Shown: piece after piece, positions 1-10,740 of the stretch
Layout: the number at the start of each line of letters is the position of its first letter
Position numbering within the stretch: position 1 is the first letter of the stretch
From: Anthostomella pinea
Taxonomy: Eukaryota > Ascomycota > Sordariomycetes > Xylariales > Xylariaceae
Direction: 5' to 3'
Assembly (NCBI GenBank): GCA_963556695.1
Contig: CAUWAG010000007.1
Span: 3,782,001-3,846,000, forward strand
DNA: 64,000 nt
The notes under the pieces: generated by a model
Told to the model about the DNA's origin: nothing
Databases searched by the model: none
The model's input: the letters and a program-made list of their open reading frames with translations, nothing else
Program-made: the position numbers and the translations under genes

Positions 1-780
1 GCGAACAGCAGGGTTATCTATGAACAGCTTGACAACAACTTTATCTAGTGTTGAGTAAGAACCGAAGTCGTGTATTGTGTCTGCGGATGAGAGATTATGG
101 GGAGGGAGACGGGCTCCGCGGATTGCTGGCCGACCGGAGGGACTTTAGGAGGCTTGGTCCATAGACTAGATTCGATTGGTATGGTTTATTAGGTCGCACG
201 CGGCAGGTCCGGTTAATGGCTCATGAATTTACTTTCCTGCACTCATCCCTTGTAACGCAATGCGGGCAGTTGGCCGCGAAAATACATGTTTGCCATGCCA
301 AAGACCTGGATTCTGGATGATCACGTACCATAAAGCCGCCAGGTTACTTTGGCGGTTTTTTGTTTTAGCACTGCTATTAAAGCGACGCGAGACTTCCTCT
401 TTTAAAACTTGATATACGTGTCTGCTTGCTTTACGTTCTACCAGAGGCAGCAAGTCAGGCCCTTAATGTTCTCCATTACATTTACCCACCACTGTCGAAG
501 GGTGCGGCGCGCGATTGCGGTGGACACCGGCAGGGATTCTCACCGTCAACTCTCACCCAGTACCGTGTCAGCAGGTTTATTTCATCCCGAGCCTCGCGGT
601 TCCAGTCCCAAAACCGACCACCTTCTCCCCAAGAAACATTGCTTCCGGACTAGAAGCGAGCGGGTGACGATTCTGTGTCGGTTTTGTTACGAAGTCTGGC
701 ACTTGGAAGTGAAGAAAAAGACCAGAGCAGGGGATGACGGATACGACGAACCTGAACAGCGTCAGCGGAGCCGAGCCGCG
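1..780. other. Stretch without a supported gene
   Basis: Both strands contain only short frames of ordinary composition. I see no recognisable domain, no convincing splice pair and no repeat. Confidence 0.4.
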
Positions 781-996
781 ATGAATCCAGAAGCTAGAAC
801 AAGACGTGATCAGGTGGAACAAAGGGGCCCCGAGACCTCGCGGGAGCACATGAGCGAAGAGTCTGCTGAGTACCAAGAAATTGTGAAAGAGCTCTGGCGA
901 AACTTAAGGATTGCTGAGTACAACAAAGAAATCACTCTTTGTGATACATCACCAAGCCAATCATTGAAACGTGTTCGGTTCGACCTGAGCAGGTAA
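781..996 (+). CDS. Possible small exon, hydrophilic protein, unknown
   Basis: An ATG at 781 opens about 71 codons of charged, Glu/Arg-rich sequence that looks more protein-like than the surrounding frames. The reading frame ends at a TAA inside AG|GTAATG (992-997), which is an acceptable splice donor, so this may be a first exon whose downstream exon I cannot place. There is no family resemblance. It could equally be a chance frame. Confidence 0.2.
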   Translation: MNPEARTRRDQVEQRGPETSREHMSEESAEYQEIVKELWRNLRIAEYNKEITLCDTSPSQSLKRVRFDLSR

Positions 997-1379
997 TGCA
1001 CCAATGCATACCCAGCACACGGGACTGAGGGTCTATAAACGCTCTATTGCGGGCGCAAGAGGGAATGAAGGGAGGCCCTCGGCGATAGGGAAAAGAGGAA
1101 CTCCGAGGCCAGGGGACTCAACCACGCAGGATGGTCATGACAGGGTTTGTGGACGGAGAGACCAGCGCGGGAAACCGCGACCATGGCATCCGATCCCCCG
1201 CGCCAGGGAACCGAGCGACAGGAGCTGGGAATGGCAAGCTTGCTCGTGTAGCGAACTTGTCTCCGGGCAGGCAATATTCCAATGTTTAATTGTATTTATC
1301 GTGAGGAACGAACAATATGTCTAATAAATGCAACTTGGATGCGTGGCGGGTTCGGCACGCAAGTAGAAGTACTGCACGA
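997..1379. other. Stretch without a supported gene
   Basis: No convincing coding frame, RNA gene or repeat is visible before the repeat array begins. Confidence 0.4.
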
Positions 1380-1835
1380 TTTCATACATTCCCAGTCAAG
1401 ACACAACGAGTGTGATTGGTAAGGGTTGCCATCATCATATCATTTGGGCTCCGCGACTGGTAGGCGGCACCATTGGAATACTGGTCATTGACAAGACTAG
1501 TCATTATCGGACCTGTGTGACTGATCAGGCGTAGATCTTCAATACTGGTCATAGGCCATAGTGGTCAGAGGCCATAGAGGCCATACTGGTCCGAGGTCAC
1601 ACTGGTCAGAGGCCACAGAGTCCATACTGGTCAGAGGTCTTATTGGTCAGGAGCCATACTAGTCATAAGGCACATGAGGCAGTACTAGTCGTAGGCCATA
1701 CTAGTCAAGGTAGGCGACTCGGCACAGACTGTACTACTCAAGGTGAGATCTGGTGGGACTGGTAAGGTTCTGGTACTGGTAAGGGGTCTACGTATGTGAC
1801 TGGTCAGGTGCACGACATGAGCAAGGGTGGCTCGT
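1380..1835. repeat. Degenerate array of ACTGGTCA / ACTAGTCA motifs (array 1)
   Basis: About fifteen copies of an 8-10 nt word (ACTGGTCA, ACTAGTCA, ACTGGTAAGG) occur at irregular spacing of roughly 15-40 nt. Linkers such as GAGGCCATA recur between them. No long open frame crosses the block. A second array with the same words lies at 7435-7860, and the two share longer matches such as CGAGTGTGA.TGGTAAG. It may be a decayed minisatellite, a transposon terminal region, or an array of protein-binding sites. Confidence 0.65.
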
Positions 1836-2482
1836 AGCCCTGGCGGCATGCCCTTCCCTGTCGGTAGCATCGCATCAAAGCACGCCTCACGTTTGACAGG
1901 GCGGCATCAGGCCAGGGCAGTGCTCAAGAGGATCCTGATTCGGGGTCTCTAGCCCTAGGTTGATGGAAGTGGAACTGTCGGATGCCGTTCGTTTGACCTG
2001 AGCCGTGATGGTGGGGATGCCATCCACACATTCGGCTGTGAAACTTGGGCTCACCGTCCGCCGAGTTTCAATGTTAAGGCCCACGCACCGACGCAGCCTG
2101 TAGAAGCTTGGGCACAGCCGCTTTGATCCCTCCCTTCGCCAGGTTATCATGCAGTCTCTCTAGGGAGGCCAATAGAAATCATTCGTGGATACAAATCTCG
2201 GGTAGCATTTGTCCAAGGCTAGGATGATTTGATAAGAGCCGGAACGGGCTTACGGATCATGGGCATATAGCGCCTCGTCAAGGAGTGCGCATTTTCAATT
2301 GTGCAACACAGCATAGCCTCCTACTATTACTAATAATAGGGCTGACATGATGAGCTACGACAGATATTTACGATTGTTTTAGGGACTTATAAGGCAGCGT
2401 CGGAGTAAAGACATAGTCACAACGTGCTTCATCATAGCATCGACAGAAGTCTTACTCAACAACATAACAAGACCTGGCTAAG
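1836..2482. other. Stretch without a supported gene
   Basis: Short minus-strand frames (1887-2150) have no recognisable domain. I see nothing else in this stretch. Confidence 0.35.
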
Positions 2483-2886
2483 ATGGAACAAAGCACCGTA
2501 CATTCTCCCGTGAGGGCCGCACTTTGACCGCGCTAACTTGCAGCAGGACGTTAACGCGAACGCCGTTGGCAACCAATTCAATAACGAACCAAACCCTATG
2601 TCTGAGGTCCTATCGTGGTATAAGCGACTGGCGGAGAACCTTATTCGAAAGCAGGCCACCTTGACCGCGGCCTACTATGAGCTGGAAGAAAGGTACGAAA
2701 CGCTGCAACAGCAGGTGCAAAAGCGCACGGGCGAGGGGGACAAGAACTGTATTCATAACACCCCGAGACATCAAACACGCGGCTGTGCATGCCTGCCCAA
2801 GAACTGGCGAAGGATATTTTCACACGGGCGGGCAACGGACCAGTAAATCCGGGACCGATTGGTCGGGGCCCCAAGAAAGGAGATGA
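2483..2886 (+). pseudogene. Orphan coiled-coil gene, probably broken
   Basis: An ATG at 2483 gives nine codons ending at a GTGAGG donor (2510). An acceptor follows at 2543 after a good GCTAAC branch site. The implied intron is only 34 nt, shorter than the others in this window. Exon 2 encodes a strongly helical, heptad-like segment (about 2544-2745) rich in Glu, Gln and Arg, including the short run YYELEERYETLQQQV. After about 2745 the continuation is ambiguous. Two other frames (to 2886 and to 3115) both look plausible, which points to an indel. I recognise no family. It resembles the other small coiled-coil orphans in the first 30 kb in style but not in sequence. Confidence 0.3.
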
Positions 2887-3228
2887 TTCAGTCGCCAGCG
2901 ACTATGTGGCACATCCACTGCAGCTGCGCACCACCTCCAGACCCTTCACATCAATAACACCAGTGCAGCATACTTGCCTCGCTTCTGGCCTTCCTGCTGT
3001 GCAACAAAGCCCAACGCTGTTCTACCCAGTGATTTTGGCGCAGGACCAACAGTCTTGCCGGGCCTACCTCGCGGGCCGCGGTGGGTTTCCACCCGCAGAG
3101 CTAGATGAGTGTTGAGGCCAAAAGCTGTCTAGCAGTCGTTTGGGCAGTTGAGACTTGCTTCCCGCCACGTACGTGCGGTGGCTCACTACCGTTAGCTGTA
3201 TTCTCGCTGCCGCGTTTGAGAGGTGATC

Positions 3229-4475
3229 TCACCGGGATTCTGAGATATGGAAGAGCCCCCAAGTCACAAGGTTGGCGAACATGAGGGTGCAGGCGGCCCA
3301 CGAGATTGCGAGGAGCTTCGTACCCCCACGAGCAGATATTCCCATACTCTTGCCAGCATCATTGATTCCAGAAGCCCCTTTTACAGCCACCAACGTGGTG
3401 ATCACACTGGCGACGGCGAGCGACAGGCCAGCAAGTCCAGCAATGACCACGTGCGCTATCACGATCTTTTTGAATCCTTCCCACTCGCGTGTACGAAAGC
3501 GCAGGGAAGTAGCCACTGTAAACAGAATCGACAAGCCACAGAACACGCAGCTGACGATGTAAGAAATATATACGGCCAAGAGGAGACTGTTTATATATCC
3601 GGTCGCTTTATAGACAGCGTCGAGCGGGAAATCTGCAATGCTAGCATGGCGTAGAACGGGAAACTCGTCGGTAAGGATTCTCGAGACGTTTATCCCACCT
3701 ATAGAATCTCGTTAACTAGCGGCGTGGCATGTACGACATCGTGCTATTTACCTGCTGCTTTCAATGGCGTACAGTCGGTAGTATTATATCGAGGGTGTGG
3801 CACTGTGGCGTTTGGAGCATAAAGGCCTTTACAATAATTGGTGACGTGTAGTGAGTACCATTGCGGAAGATGAAACGCCTCGGTAAAATTCTTGAGGCCA
3901 TTACCTATAAGATCGCCGATATCGTCAACCGTCTCGTTCCGAAACGAGTTGACAGCGTCCCCAATGCCACCCGTGATGTTGTCCGCATTGCTGTCCTTAT
4001 CATCGCCCACTCCCTGGGCAGAGTCGACGGCGTCGTTGACACTATTTGTGATGCTGTCCGCATTGCTGTCCTTATTATCGCCCACTCCCTGGGCAGAGTC
4101 GATGGCCTCATTGATGCCATCTGTAATGTCGTCCTTGCCGTCATCGTCGCTGCCCTGGAAACCGTCAACAGCGTCCTCAATATCATCTAGACCGACAGAG
4201 CCGGTAGGAAGTTTCCGCAATTCGAGGGCAGACAATGATCGCTTTGCATGCATCAGGTTCAATCCGAAACGAGATATTTTAATCTTACCCCGTTAGTCCC
4301 ATCATCCCCTTGATGACATTAGACATACGGAGATCATGTGATATTCCTCAAGCTGCTTTGGGTGTGAGCCGGTGCCAGCAAATAGCGCGATGCTCGCGAG
4401 TACGAAGGCGACAACGGGAACCAAGATAGATAAACCGGTTACCCAATGGGGAGATTTGAGACGACTGGCCTGCAT
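3229..4475 (-). CDS. SUR7/PalI-like membrane protein with repeated luminal loop
   Basis: The model has three exons: 4475-4329, 4283-3752 and 3698-3229. The introns are 45 and 53 nt, with donors GTATGT and GTAAAT, branch sites ACTAAC and TTAAC, and acceptors TAAG and TATAG. The joined frame is 382 residues. An N-terminal membrane segment (about residues 10-32) is followed by a long extracytoplasmic loop. The loop ends in the sequence WYSLHVTNYCKG, which matches the W..Y.C.G signature of the SUR7/PalI family. Three further membrane segments follow in exon 3. Family members sit in the plasma membrane and act in eisosomes or pH sensing; the specific role here is inferred only. The loop contains near-perfect 25-residue repeats (DNA period 75 bp, about 3960-4140) rich in Asp, Asn and Gly. 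The upstream in-frame GTG at 4520 is not used as the start. Confidence 0.8.
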
Positions 4476-5275
4476 TATGAGGCTGCGAGAACGGAGTTGT
4501 CGCTTTTTCGAGCTCGGCACGTGAGGAGCTAGGTTCGAGCCTGTTGCATATGGGCTTGCATTCTTTTCAATTGCCTACATATATAAGACAATCTACAAGG
4601 AAATCGTGCGTATTTGTATGCTGACAATCTCGTTCGACTGTATATTTAGCAGGATACCGAAGCCCAGGTCCTGGACTCCGGCTACGGGCCGGTTCTTGTA
4701 GGGCTAACCTCCCTAATACCGGGCAGGCGATATTGTGCGGGGTCATGGAATGAACATCTAATCTCCCCCACGAGCACCGTCTATGGGAAAGACCTTGGAC
4801 GCAAATTTACTAAAACGATAGCACCGCCTTGTCAAGTGTTCCGATGGACGCCTGGGACCTAGATTGCACCCCTAGAAGTGTCCGTGCCCCGGTTTCCGGT
4901 TCCTAGTGTCCATCCCGGTTCCCGGGGCAGTAAGGCCGTCTGCATTTACGTTCAATGAGTAACATGTTTAAACCTAATCCTCGAATGCAGCACACCAAGC
5001 ACGGCCGGTCGATGTCATCACTAGGTGACGGGAAACTGGTTTAACCTACAAACGATACCTAGGGAGTTGATAAGGTGTGAGGACTAATGAAGCGAGATAC
5101 ACTTGAATGGCCTAGTATCTAGGCCTTTATACTCTAGCAACGTAGAAATTCGTCTTTTATCCACAAAATTTCTACATTACGCTAAACATGTAGCCATACT
5201 TCTTTCCGTATTAACATAAGGCAGGCCTTCGATAAAAATGAAAGTTATTTGGTTCGGTATCCTTGCAGGCTGTAT
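4476..5275. other. Intergenic, two hairpins
   Basis: No coding signal is visible. A perfect 7-bp stem with a 3-nt loop (GGCCTAG/CTAGGCC) lies at 5109-5125. A 9-bp inverted repeat (GTAGAAATT/AATTTCTAC) lies at 5142-5175. Both are just beyond the 3' end of the next minus-strand gene, so they could be part of its 3' region. Confidence 0.4.
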
Positions 5276-5954
5276 CTAACTCCGCCCCAGTTTATTGCCT
5301 GCTCTTAGTTGTCTGGGTGGCTGATCCTCTCCGCAGATCTCGGTAGACGCACTCTCGGGAAGTTTCCGCCGCTCATCGGATGTTGATGACTGCAACTGTT
5401 CTTGAGGATTTCCGTAGAAAGACTCTGTCGGCTCTCGTAAGCCATCGACTCGGCCTCCAACTGATGCAAGGTTTCCGGCGTTACCCTCTGACCCCTGCTC
5501 CTCTCTCTGAAGCTCCTCAATGCGCGTAGCGAATGTAGGTTCAGCGCCAGCAGCGTTGTTCGTGGGGGTGAGGTGTTTGGCAGCTTTATTTCGGGAATGG
5601 TCCCTTTCAGAACAAAGCTTTTCGATTTTGCGTCCAAGTGTGTTGTTGATTTCGCGTGCGAATCCGAGTTCACGCTCTAACCAGGCCACCTTCCTAAGTA
5701 CCTGGGAACACCGATGGTGGGCCAGGAAGTTGTGCACTTTTTGCATTGTGTTCCACATGCTGCGCAGATCATCTAGAGCAGCTTGGAGGGGATCGACTTG
5801 GGGGTTCTCTTGTAAAGGAGTTCCTGGTTGTTGTATCGGGCGGAAATAGGGGGGATGAAAGCCAGGGTCGCTGGTCTAGGAAAGTTAGACGGAGCCTGAG
5901 GACATTGAGAGTCACCAGTTTACATACCGGGAAAGCATTTTGGTACGAAGCCAT
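5276..5954 (-). CDS. Orphan coiled-coil protein, 208 aa
   Basis: The ATG at 5954 gives a 27-nt first exon ending at a perfect GTATGT donor (5927). The 52-nt intron has a CGTCTAAC branch site and a TTTCCTAG acceptor (5876). Exon 2 runs 5875-5276. The earlier TCCTCAG acceptor is excluded because it leads to a stop, so the frame itself selects the TTTCCTAG site. The predicted protein has a Pro-rich N-terminus (residues 10-40). A helical, coiled-coil region follows (about 45-130), with runs such as WLERELGFAREIN. The tail is Ser/Glu-rich and polar. There is no signal peptide, membrane segment or known domain. Its function is unknown. Confidence 0.7.
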
Positions 5955-6336
5955 GTTGCCTTGGATGATCACAGTTGAGGATGGAAATCAAAACAGACCA
6001 CAGTTTGTGTTACAATGGCGCAACTGCAAAGTGTGATTGATTGCACAATAATAAGTTGCTGCCGTGGTCTTATATGGGACTGCAGTAGTCCGTGTGTTCC
6101 CGCATCTAGACTATATCCCTTTCGTTGGTAGGTCGGTGTAGTGTCCACTCCGGCCTCCGACGGTGGCAACACTCGGAATTGTAGGTAATATTTCGTTTGT
6201 TCGCCCCGACAGCGGGTGACAGGGCCCGGTTTAGCGTTATCCTGCCCCTTTTAAAGGCCAGGGTATTATCTTCCATGGGAGCACGGCAGGTTCACGTCGC
6301 GAATCGGCTGTTCCGTACCCGTGTCAACCCATATTT
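5955..6336. other. Stretch without a supported gene
   Basis: This is the upstream region of the coiled-coil gene. No motif is recognised. Confidence 0.35.
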
Positions 6337-6400
6337 TGGCAAGCTTCCAGGCAGTTAAGGCGTAACGCCGTGTCGCAGATACTTGGGTTCGAACCGATTG
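6337..6400 (+). other. tRNA-like relic (A-box and B-box like elements)
   Basis: CAGTTAAGGCG resembles a tRNA D-arm. It is followed about 35 nt later by GGTTCGAACC, a near-perfect polymerase III B box. I cannot fold a full cloverleaf or find matching acceptor strands. This is therefore at best a decayed tRNA or a tRNA-derived SINE head. Confidence 0.2.
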
Positions 6401-6615
6401 ATCACAGGGAGAGTGATCTAAGGGATTGTCTGAGGGAGAGTGTTCCGAGGGAAAGGGACCGATGACAGGGCTGGTTGGTTGTATTTGTAGCTTGATGACA
6501 CAAGGGCAAGACCGACCGTGTCGACTTGCAGCACGACCCGTACTGCCACCGCAAACACTTCACGACGCGGTGAGGCGTGCTGAAGGACCAGGACGTGTAA
6601 GGCGCACCGCAGGGA

Positions 6616-7030
6616 GGATCTACCGCCCATTGGGACGATTGGCAGTTGACCCTCGTGACCGAGGGCAAGCTTGCCGGTCTCTGGGTTGATCTTGGCAAAC
6701 CCGATTACCTGCGCAATGCCTACACCAAACGAACAGGCCTAATCGACCTCATCTCTACGCATCTGCTCCTCTACCGCATTGAGGCCAACTTCGCCGCCCC
6801 GCAGTGCACGAAAGAGGATGGGTACAAGTGTGCCTGGTCCTTTCATCTCGGGAACCGGGACGACCCCACGTGCAGCCTGGTGGTCCGCGAGCACAAGGGC
6901 TGGCCTGGCCGTAGCGTACTTTTTCGGTGGTAAAATGGCCAGCACAGAGGCCATCCAGCTGCTCGAGTGGCTTGCGGGTGACAACTGCCCGCACTCGTGT
7001 GACGAAATACCCTACGGGAGACATGCTTGA
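6616..7030 (+). pseudogene. Remnant of an unknown protein gene with a frameshift
   Basis: From about 6616, just after a plausible acceptor CACCGCAG, one frame encodes a protein-like segment with regular Trp, Cys and aromatic spacing, including WSFHLGN and REHKGW. At about 6903 the sense moves to another frame that continues with AYFFGGKMAS and ends at a stop at 7028-7030. The change needs a 1- or 4-nt indel and no intron fits. The upstream exon or exons cannot be placed. I do not recognise the family. Cysteines are frequent in both parts. Decay of a once functional gene is the simplest reading. Confidence 0.35.
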
Positions 7031-7434
7031 CGAGGAGACTTGTGAAATTCAGAAAATGGAAGGCTCTATATCATCCCGTGTTGTATAATAATTGTCGGGC
7101 ATTGAAAAGCACTACATTACTACAATGATTATGAACCGTTCTCATTTAGAAGGGCAGATTGCATCCGGATACAGCTGCCATAGCCATGGTTTGGGACGTG
7201 GTTCATCCCCCATAACTGGAAATGGATTCAACGGTGTGGGCACATTCCTTTGTCAACTGGGGCTGGTCGGTCTTATTTGAGCTTGGTGACCTAAGGGCAA
7301 TCATTCTTTGAGGGAGTGCACGTCCGTGAAACTTCCCAGATGAAGTAAACACGTGTAATTCGACACTGGAAGGCCACCTACATCGTAAAGTCCGTGACTA
7401 GGAGATAGCACGGTTAATTACATGTCGTGTAAAA
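7031..7434. other. Stretch without a supported gene
   Basis: One short frame (7092-7280) has no recognisable feature. Confidence 0.35.
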
Positions 7435-7860
7435 GATTACTGGTCACGATGACACGAGTGTGACTGGTAAGCTCTGCTATCATAGTACTGGTCGGGGCCT
7501 ACCATTTTAATACTGGTCGTAGGCTGTACTAGTCAGGAATGTGCATTGCATGACTGGTCAGGTCTTTCTTACCAGTCAGGCAAAGGTGGGCCGTGACCGG
7601 TAAGGCACGCTTTTCCTACCAGTCAAGTAGAAGCGGCCGCGACTAGTATGTTTTCCTACCAATCAAGTAGAAGGGGTCGCGACTGGTAAGGGGAGCCCTG
7701 ACTAGTAAGGCCTACTATTGCCTTACCGGTCATCTGTGTGACTAGTACGTTGTACTAGTAATCCCTACCAGTCGGTAGGGGATTCGTGGAACTTGTAAGA
7801 TGCATGATCGTAGCCTTGCATGAGCGTGACAAGCGTGTGTGACTGGTAAGGTGCACCTAA
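7435..7860. repeat. Degenerate array of ACTGGTCA / ACTGGTAAG motifs (array 2)
   Basis: About a dozen copies of ACTGGTCA, ACTGGTAAG, ACTAGTA and their complements occur here, with the longer phrase GTGTGACTGGTAAG at both ends. The vocabulary is that of array 1 (1380-1835), but the two blocks are not collinear over their whole length. TACCAGTC also occurs, so the motif is present in both orientations. Confidence 0.65.
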
Positions 7861-8964
7861 AAATATGCAGCCACCGTTGCCCAATCATAGACCCCATGGA
7901 TAGATCCTCGATCAAGGCATTCCGGGTCCCAGGTCGTGGTCATGTCGATCTACCACGTCCCCTTCCAGGTCCCGGGCCAAGGCAGTCGCAAGTGGGTTTC
8001 CTAGAAACAAGGGGAAGGGCCTGCCATCTCGTATGGGGTCTTTAACCATTAGATATCAATTAACAATCTCTGTAAAACGCCGACTTTCCCTGCAAAGCCC
8101 ATAGGCTAGGTACAAACTGTAGCCATGATGAACGTACAATCTTGTGCCGCTTTCTTAGGACCTTTTTTTACCTGTCCGGGCGGGTGATACAATGGTCAGA
8201 GGTGTCCCAGAAATCCTACCGCTTCGGCCTGAGCTGTAAAAGCCACGCTAACAGGCACCCGGGAGTTACTTTTATCTATTTCCTTCGGCTGCTCTGTTCG
8301 GCTACGATATATTTGGTAGTCGCCCGAGAATCAGCTCATGGTCATGTGGCGCCACCCTCCCTAAACGCCCACAGATAGTAGCCAGTTGACTTTCCTTATC
8401 CCACGAGGATAAACGCTCACCCTTCTTACGTCTGGAGAAAGGCTAGGAACTTCTCTTAGTGATAATAACAGTGACATTGTCCTTCTCACTTAGCCTTCGA
8501 CTGACGGAATGTATATGCATATAAAGGTAATAGTTGGTGCTACGTGTATAGCGCCTCCTTATTCTTAAAACGTAGACGTAGATTCGCGCTAGATTTACCT
8601 CGCATCAATCTAAGGCTCCGAGTTGTGAACGACAATCAGGATTCTTGTTGTTTATGATGCTCGTTGTTATCTCACGCTTTTACCACTGCTACAGAACATT
8701 TACAGTTGGTCTTACGCAGATAATTAAAATCTATATATGATACGTTGTATTGTTAAACAGTAGCCTTGCTATAAGATTTATTGTAACAAGTGTAATTCCT
8801 AGTAGTCTGCGCTTTATTTGTGTTAACACTTACTCGTGTATACCGAAGAATAGCGACCGATGGTAAAGATGGTAGAACAAGCCTAGAATAAGAACCCATT
8901 TCAAATAACATAGTGGAAACCAATGTTGAACCAGCAACATACCCTCTGAGATCTCACCACTATC
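7861..8964. other. AT-rich stretch without a supported gene
   Basis: From about 8400 to 8960 the sequence is clearly AT-richer than its surroundings and full of stops in all frames. No gene or repeat is visible. Confidence 0.4.
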
Positions 8965-10740
8965 TCATTCGCCAACAAACCGCAATTTAGGCTTCGTGGT
9001 GATTGGCTTCTGCCCGACCATTGTTCGCCTTTCATTAACTTGCTCATCTATAAAACTTCGGCCAAACATGTTAATGAACGTGGACCTAGTCCAGGCCCTA
9101 GGTATGCTTGGTCCTTCACGTGTTATGTAGCCCGAGCTAAACGTGATAGGGAAGGTATATTTATTCTTTTGGAAAGCGCTCGAGATGGACAGGATGGTTA
9201 AGTCGTTCCACATGCAACCAATCAGGCTCTTCCTGTCTGAGGTCCTGAGGGTCATCGCGTTGCCGGCTTGTGTAGATTCGAATCGGGCTCCCTCATCTGC
9301 GTAATCTGAACGTAAGACCAAGATATGTCTCTCCTTGGTTGGGTCTTGCGGATGCAGAAGAATCGGCAGAGCGACGTCCAGATACCACCCGCAAGACATC
9401 ACTATCTTGCCTTCAACAGGTTGGCTATTGCCAGGGTCTCGTTCAACATCCGGGTCATTCGCCAGCACTATCTTATCCCAGCCAGGGCTTTCCTCCGCCA
9501 TATGACTCTGGGATGCAATCTCTTCTCTATCTCTCTCAGGGTTATTGCTGAACACGCTTTGTTCCCTGGCTCCATTCAGGGTCGCCAAACCAATGTCGTT
9601 GCCGGGAGAGCCCAAGCGGCTGTGGTGGCTGGGAGAGTCACGGCGCGGGGTGGTTCGGGGGTGTGATGTGCGGTATCCATGATACGCCTCGTACAGGTCT
9701 GCATCGCCGTAGAAGCTCACCTCTAGCTCCTGTAGTGCCCCCGGGCACTTCTCCATCCATCCGCGTGCAAACTGCAGTAGGCTTTCGGACGTTGGCTTTG
9801 TCTTCTCGTGTTTACAGTGAAACTCCAGGCGGAATAGCACGTCCATGAAGTCACACCCATACCACTTACACTCGCTGATCAGAGCCTGCCACCCAGGCCG
9901 AGACAATTTCTGTCCTATGATGTGCTCGGTTTGTGGGCATAGGGCACGTCGCAACTCATGGTCCTCAGCAGCGGACCCTGGTGATGGGCTACTTCTGTTT
10001 AAGGGTGGCGGTGAGTGAGGTGCATCCCTTGGTGCTGGGGTCCTTCTGCTGTTGGAAGATGGCGGTGCGGGGGGTGCATCGCCTGGTGCTGGGGTACTTC
10101 TGTTTAAGGGTGGCGGCGAGTGAGGTGCATCCCTTGGTGCTGGGGTTCTTCTGCTGTTGGAAGATGGCGGTGCGGGGGGTGCATCCCCTGGTGTTGGTGG
10201 TCGTGCTTCACCCTCCCTTTTGATTGGATTAGTCTGCTCATTTGAGGCTGCCGGGGCTGCTGTATCCTCTGGTGACGCCACCGGGGGGGTTGTATCTGTT
10301 GGTGCCGACGATGGGGTTGCGCCGCCCTCCTTCGAGGGCGGCACACTGCTGTCGGGAGTTGTGCGAGAAGTCTCCGCGGGGCCCCTTTCGCTACCAGAGC
10401 TGCTCGGGGTCCCGCCGGCACTAGCAGTGTCTGCACCGCTCATGCTCACATCTTCGACCAGTGCTTTGTCTTTGGACTCGGCGTAGCGTTTAAACTTATT
10501 AAGCGCGCTTGTGAGTGTTCGCTTGCTTTCAACCCATTCCAATGGGTACGGTGTATCCTTTTCCTCAACACTTGAAGGGTACTCTTTGTTGACAAGTTTG
10601 TGCAAGGCATTGAGCAAGTCTTCGGTAATATCTTCCGCAAACGAATGCCCAGAATCATTCTTGAACCGCGTCAACTCTCGGATCCTTCTTTGCTCTTTGG
10701 CTTCGTTGAACTTCACGTTTTGAGTATTTTCGGAAGCCAT
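8965..10740 (-). CDS. Orphan low-complexity protein, 591 aa
   Basis: This is a single uninterrupted frame from an ATG at 10740. Residues 1-90 are charged and helical. Residues 95-260 are a Pro/Ser/Ala/Thr-rich, surely disordered region. It includes two copies of a 35-residue unit (DNA period 105 bp, about 10000-10209) with the core APPAPPSSNSRRTPAPRDAP. Residues 265-360 are more folded-looking and contain conserved-style Trp and Cys. The C-terminal 150 residues (from about 440) form a compact hydrophobic and aromatic region of likely beta structure. There is no signal peptide and I recognise no domain. It is divergently transcribed from the DUF3723-like gene across about 410 bp. Its function is unknown. 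Confidence 0.75.
   Translation of the reverse strand: MASENTQNVKFNEAKEQRRIRELTRFKNDSGHSFAEDITEDLLNALHKLVNKEYPSSVEEKDTPYPLEWVESKRTLTSALNKFKRYAESKDKALVEDVSMSGADTASAGGTPSSSGSERGPAETSRTTPDSSVPPSKEGGATPSSAPTDTTPPVASPEDTAAPAASNEQTNPIKREGEARPPTPGDAPPAPPSSNSRRTPAPRDAPHSPPPLNRSTPAPGDAPPAPPSSNSRRTPAPRDAPHSPPPLNRSSPSPGSAAEDHELRRALCPQTEHIIGQKLSRPGWQALISECKWYGCDFMDVLFRLEFHCKHEKTKPTSESLLQFARGWMEKCPGALQELEVSFYGDADLYEAYHGYRTSHPRTTPRRDSPSHHSRLGSPGNDIGLATLNGAREQSVFSNNPERDREEIASQSHMAEESPGWDKIVLANDPDVERDPGNSQPVEGKIVMSCGWYLDVALPILLHPQDPTKERHILVLRSDYADEGARFESTQAGNAMTLRTSDRKSLIGCMWNDLTILSISSAFQKNKYTFPITFSSGYITREGPSIPRAWTRSTFINMFGRSFIDEQVNERRTMVGQKPITTKPKLRFVGE
10000..10209. repeat. Two tandem 105-bp units inside the orphan gene
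   Basis: TGCATCCCTTGGTGCTGGGG recurs at 10021 and 10126. The flanking 105 bp are near-identical apart from scattered substitutions, so the reading frame is kept and 35 residues are duplicated. Each unit is itself made of two related halves. Confidence 0.75.

Noticed and set aside
1380..1835. CRISPR-like array
   Set aside because: The repeated word is only 8-10 nt, spacing is irregular and both orientations occur. The genome is also fungal.
3861..4296. Plus-strand and other-frame open frames over the SUR7-like gene
   Set aside because: They are shadows of the 75-bp coding repeats on the minus strand. Splice sites, membrane topology and the family motif support only the minus-strand gene.
5109..5175. 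Bacterial-type terminator from the two hairpins
   Set aside because: This is fungal sequence, there is no T-tract, and polymerase II termination does not use such hairpins.
9325..10486. Several open frames opposite the 591-residue orphan
   Set aside because: They are GC- and Pro-rich shadows that arise from the low-complexity region and have no independent start or domain evidence.
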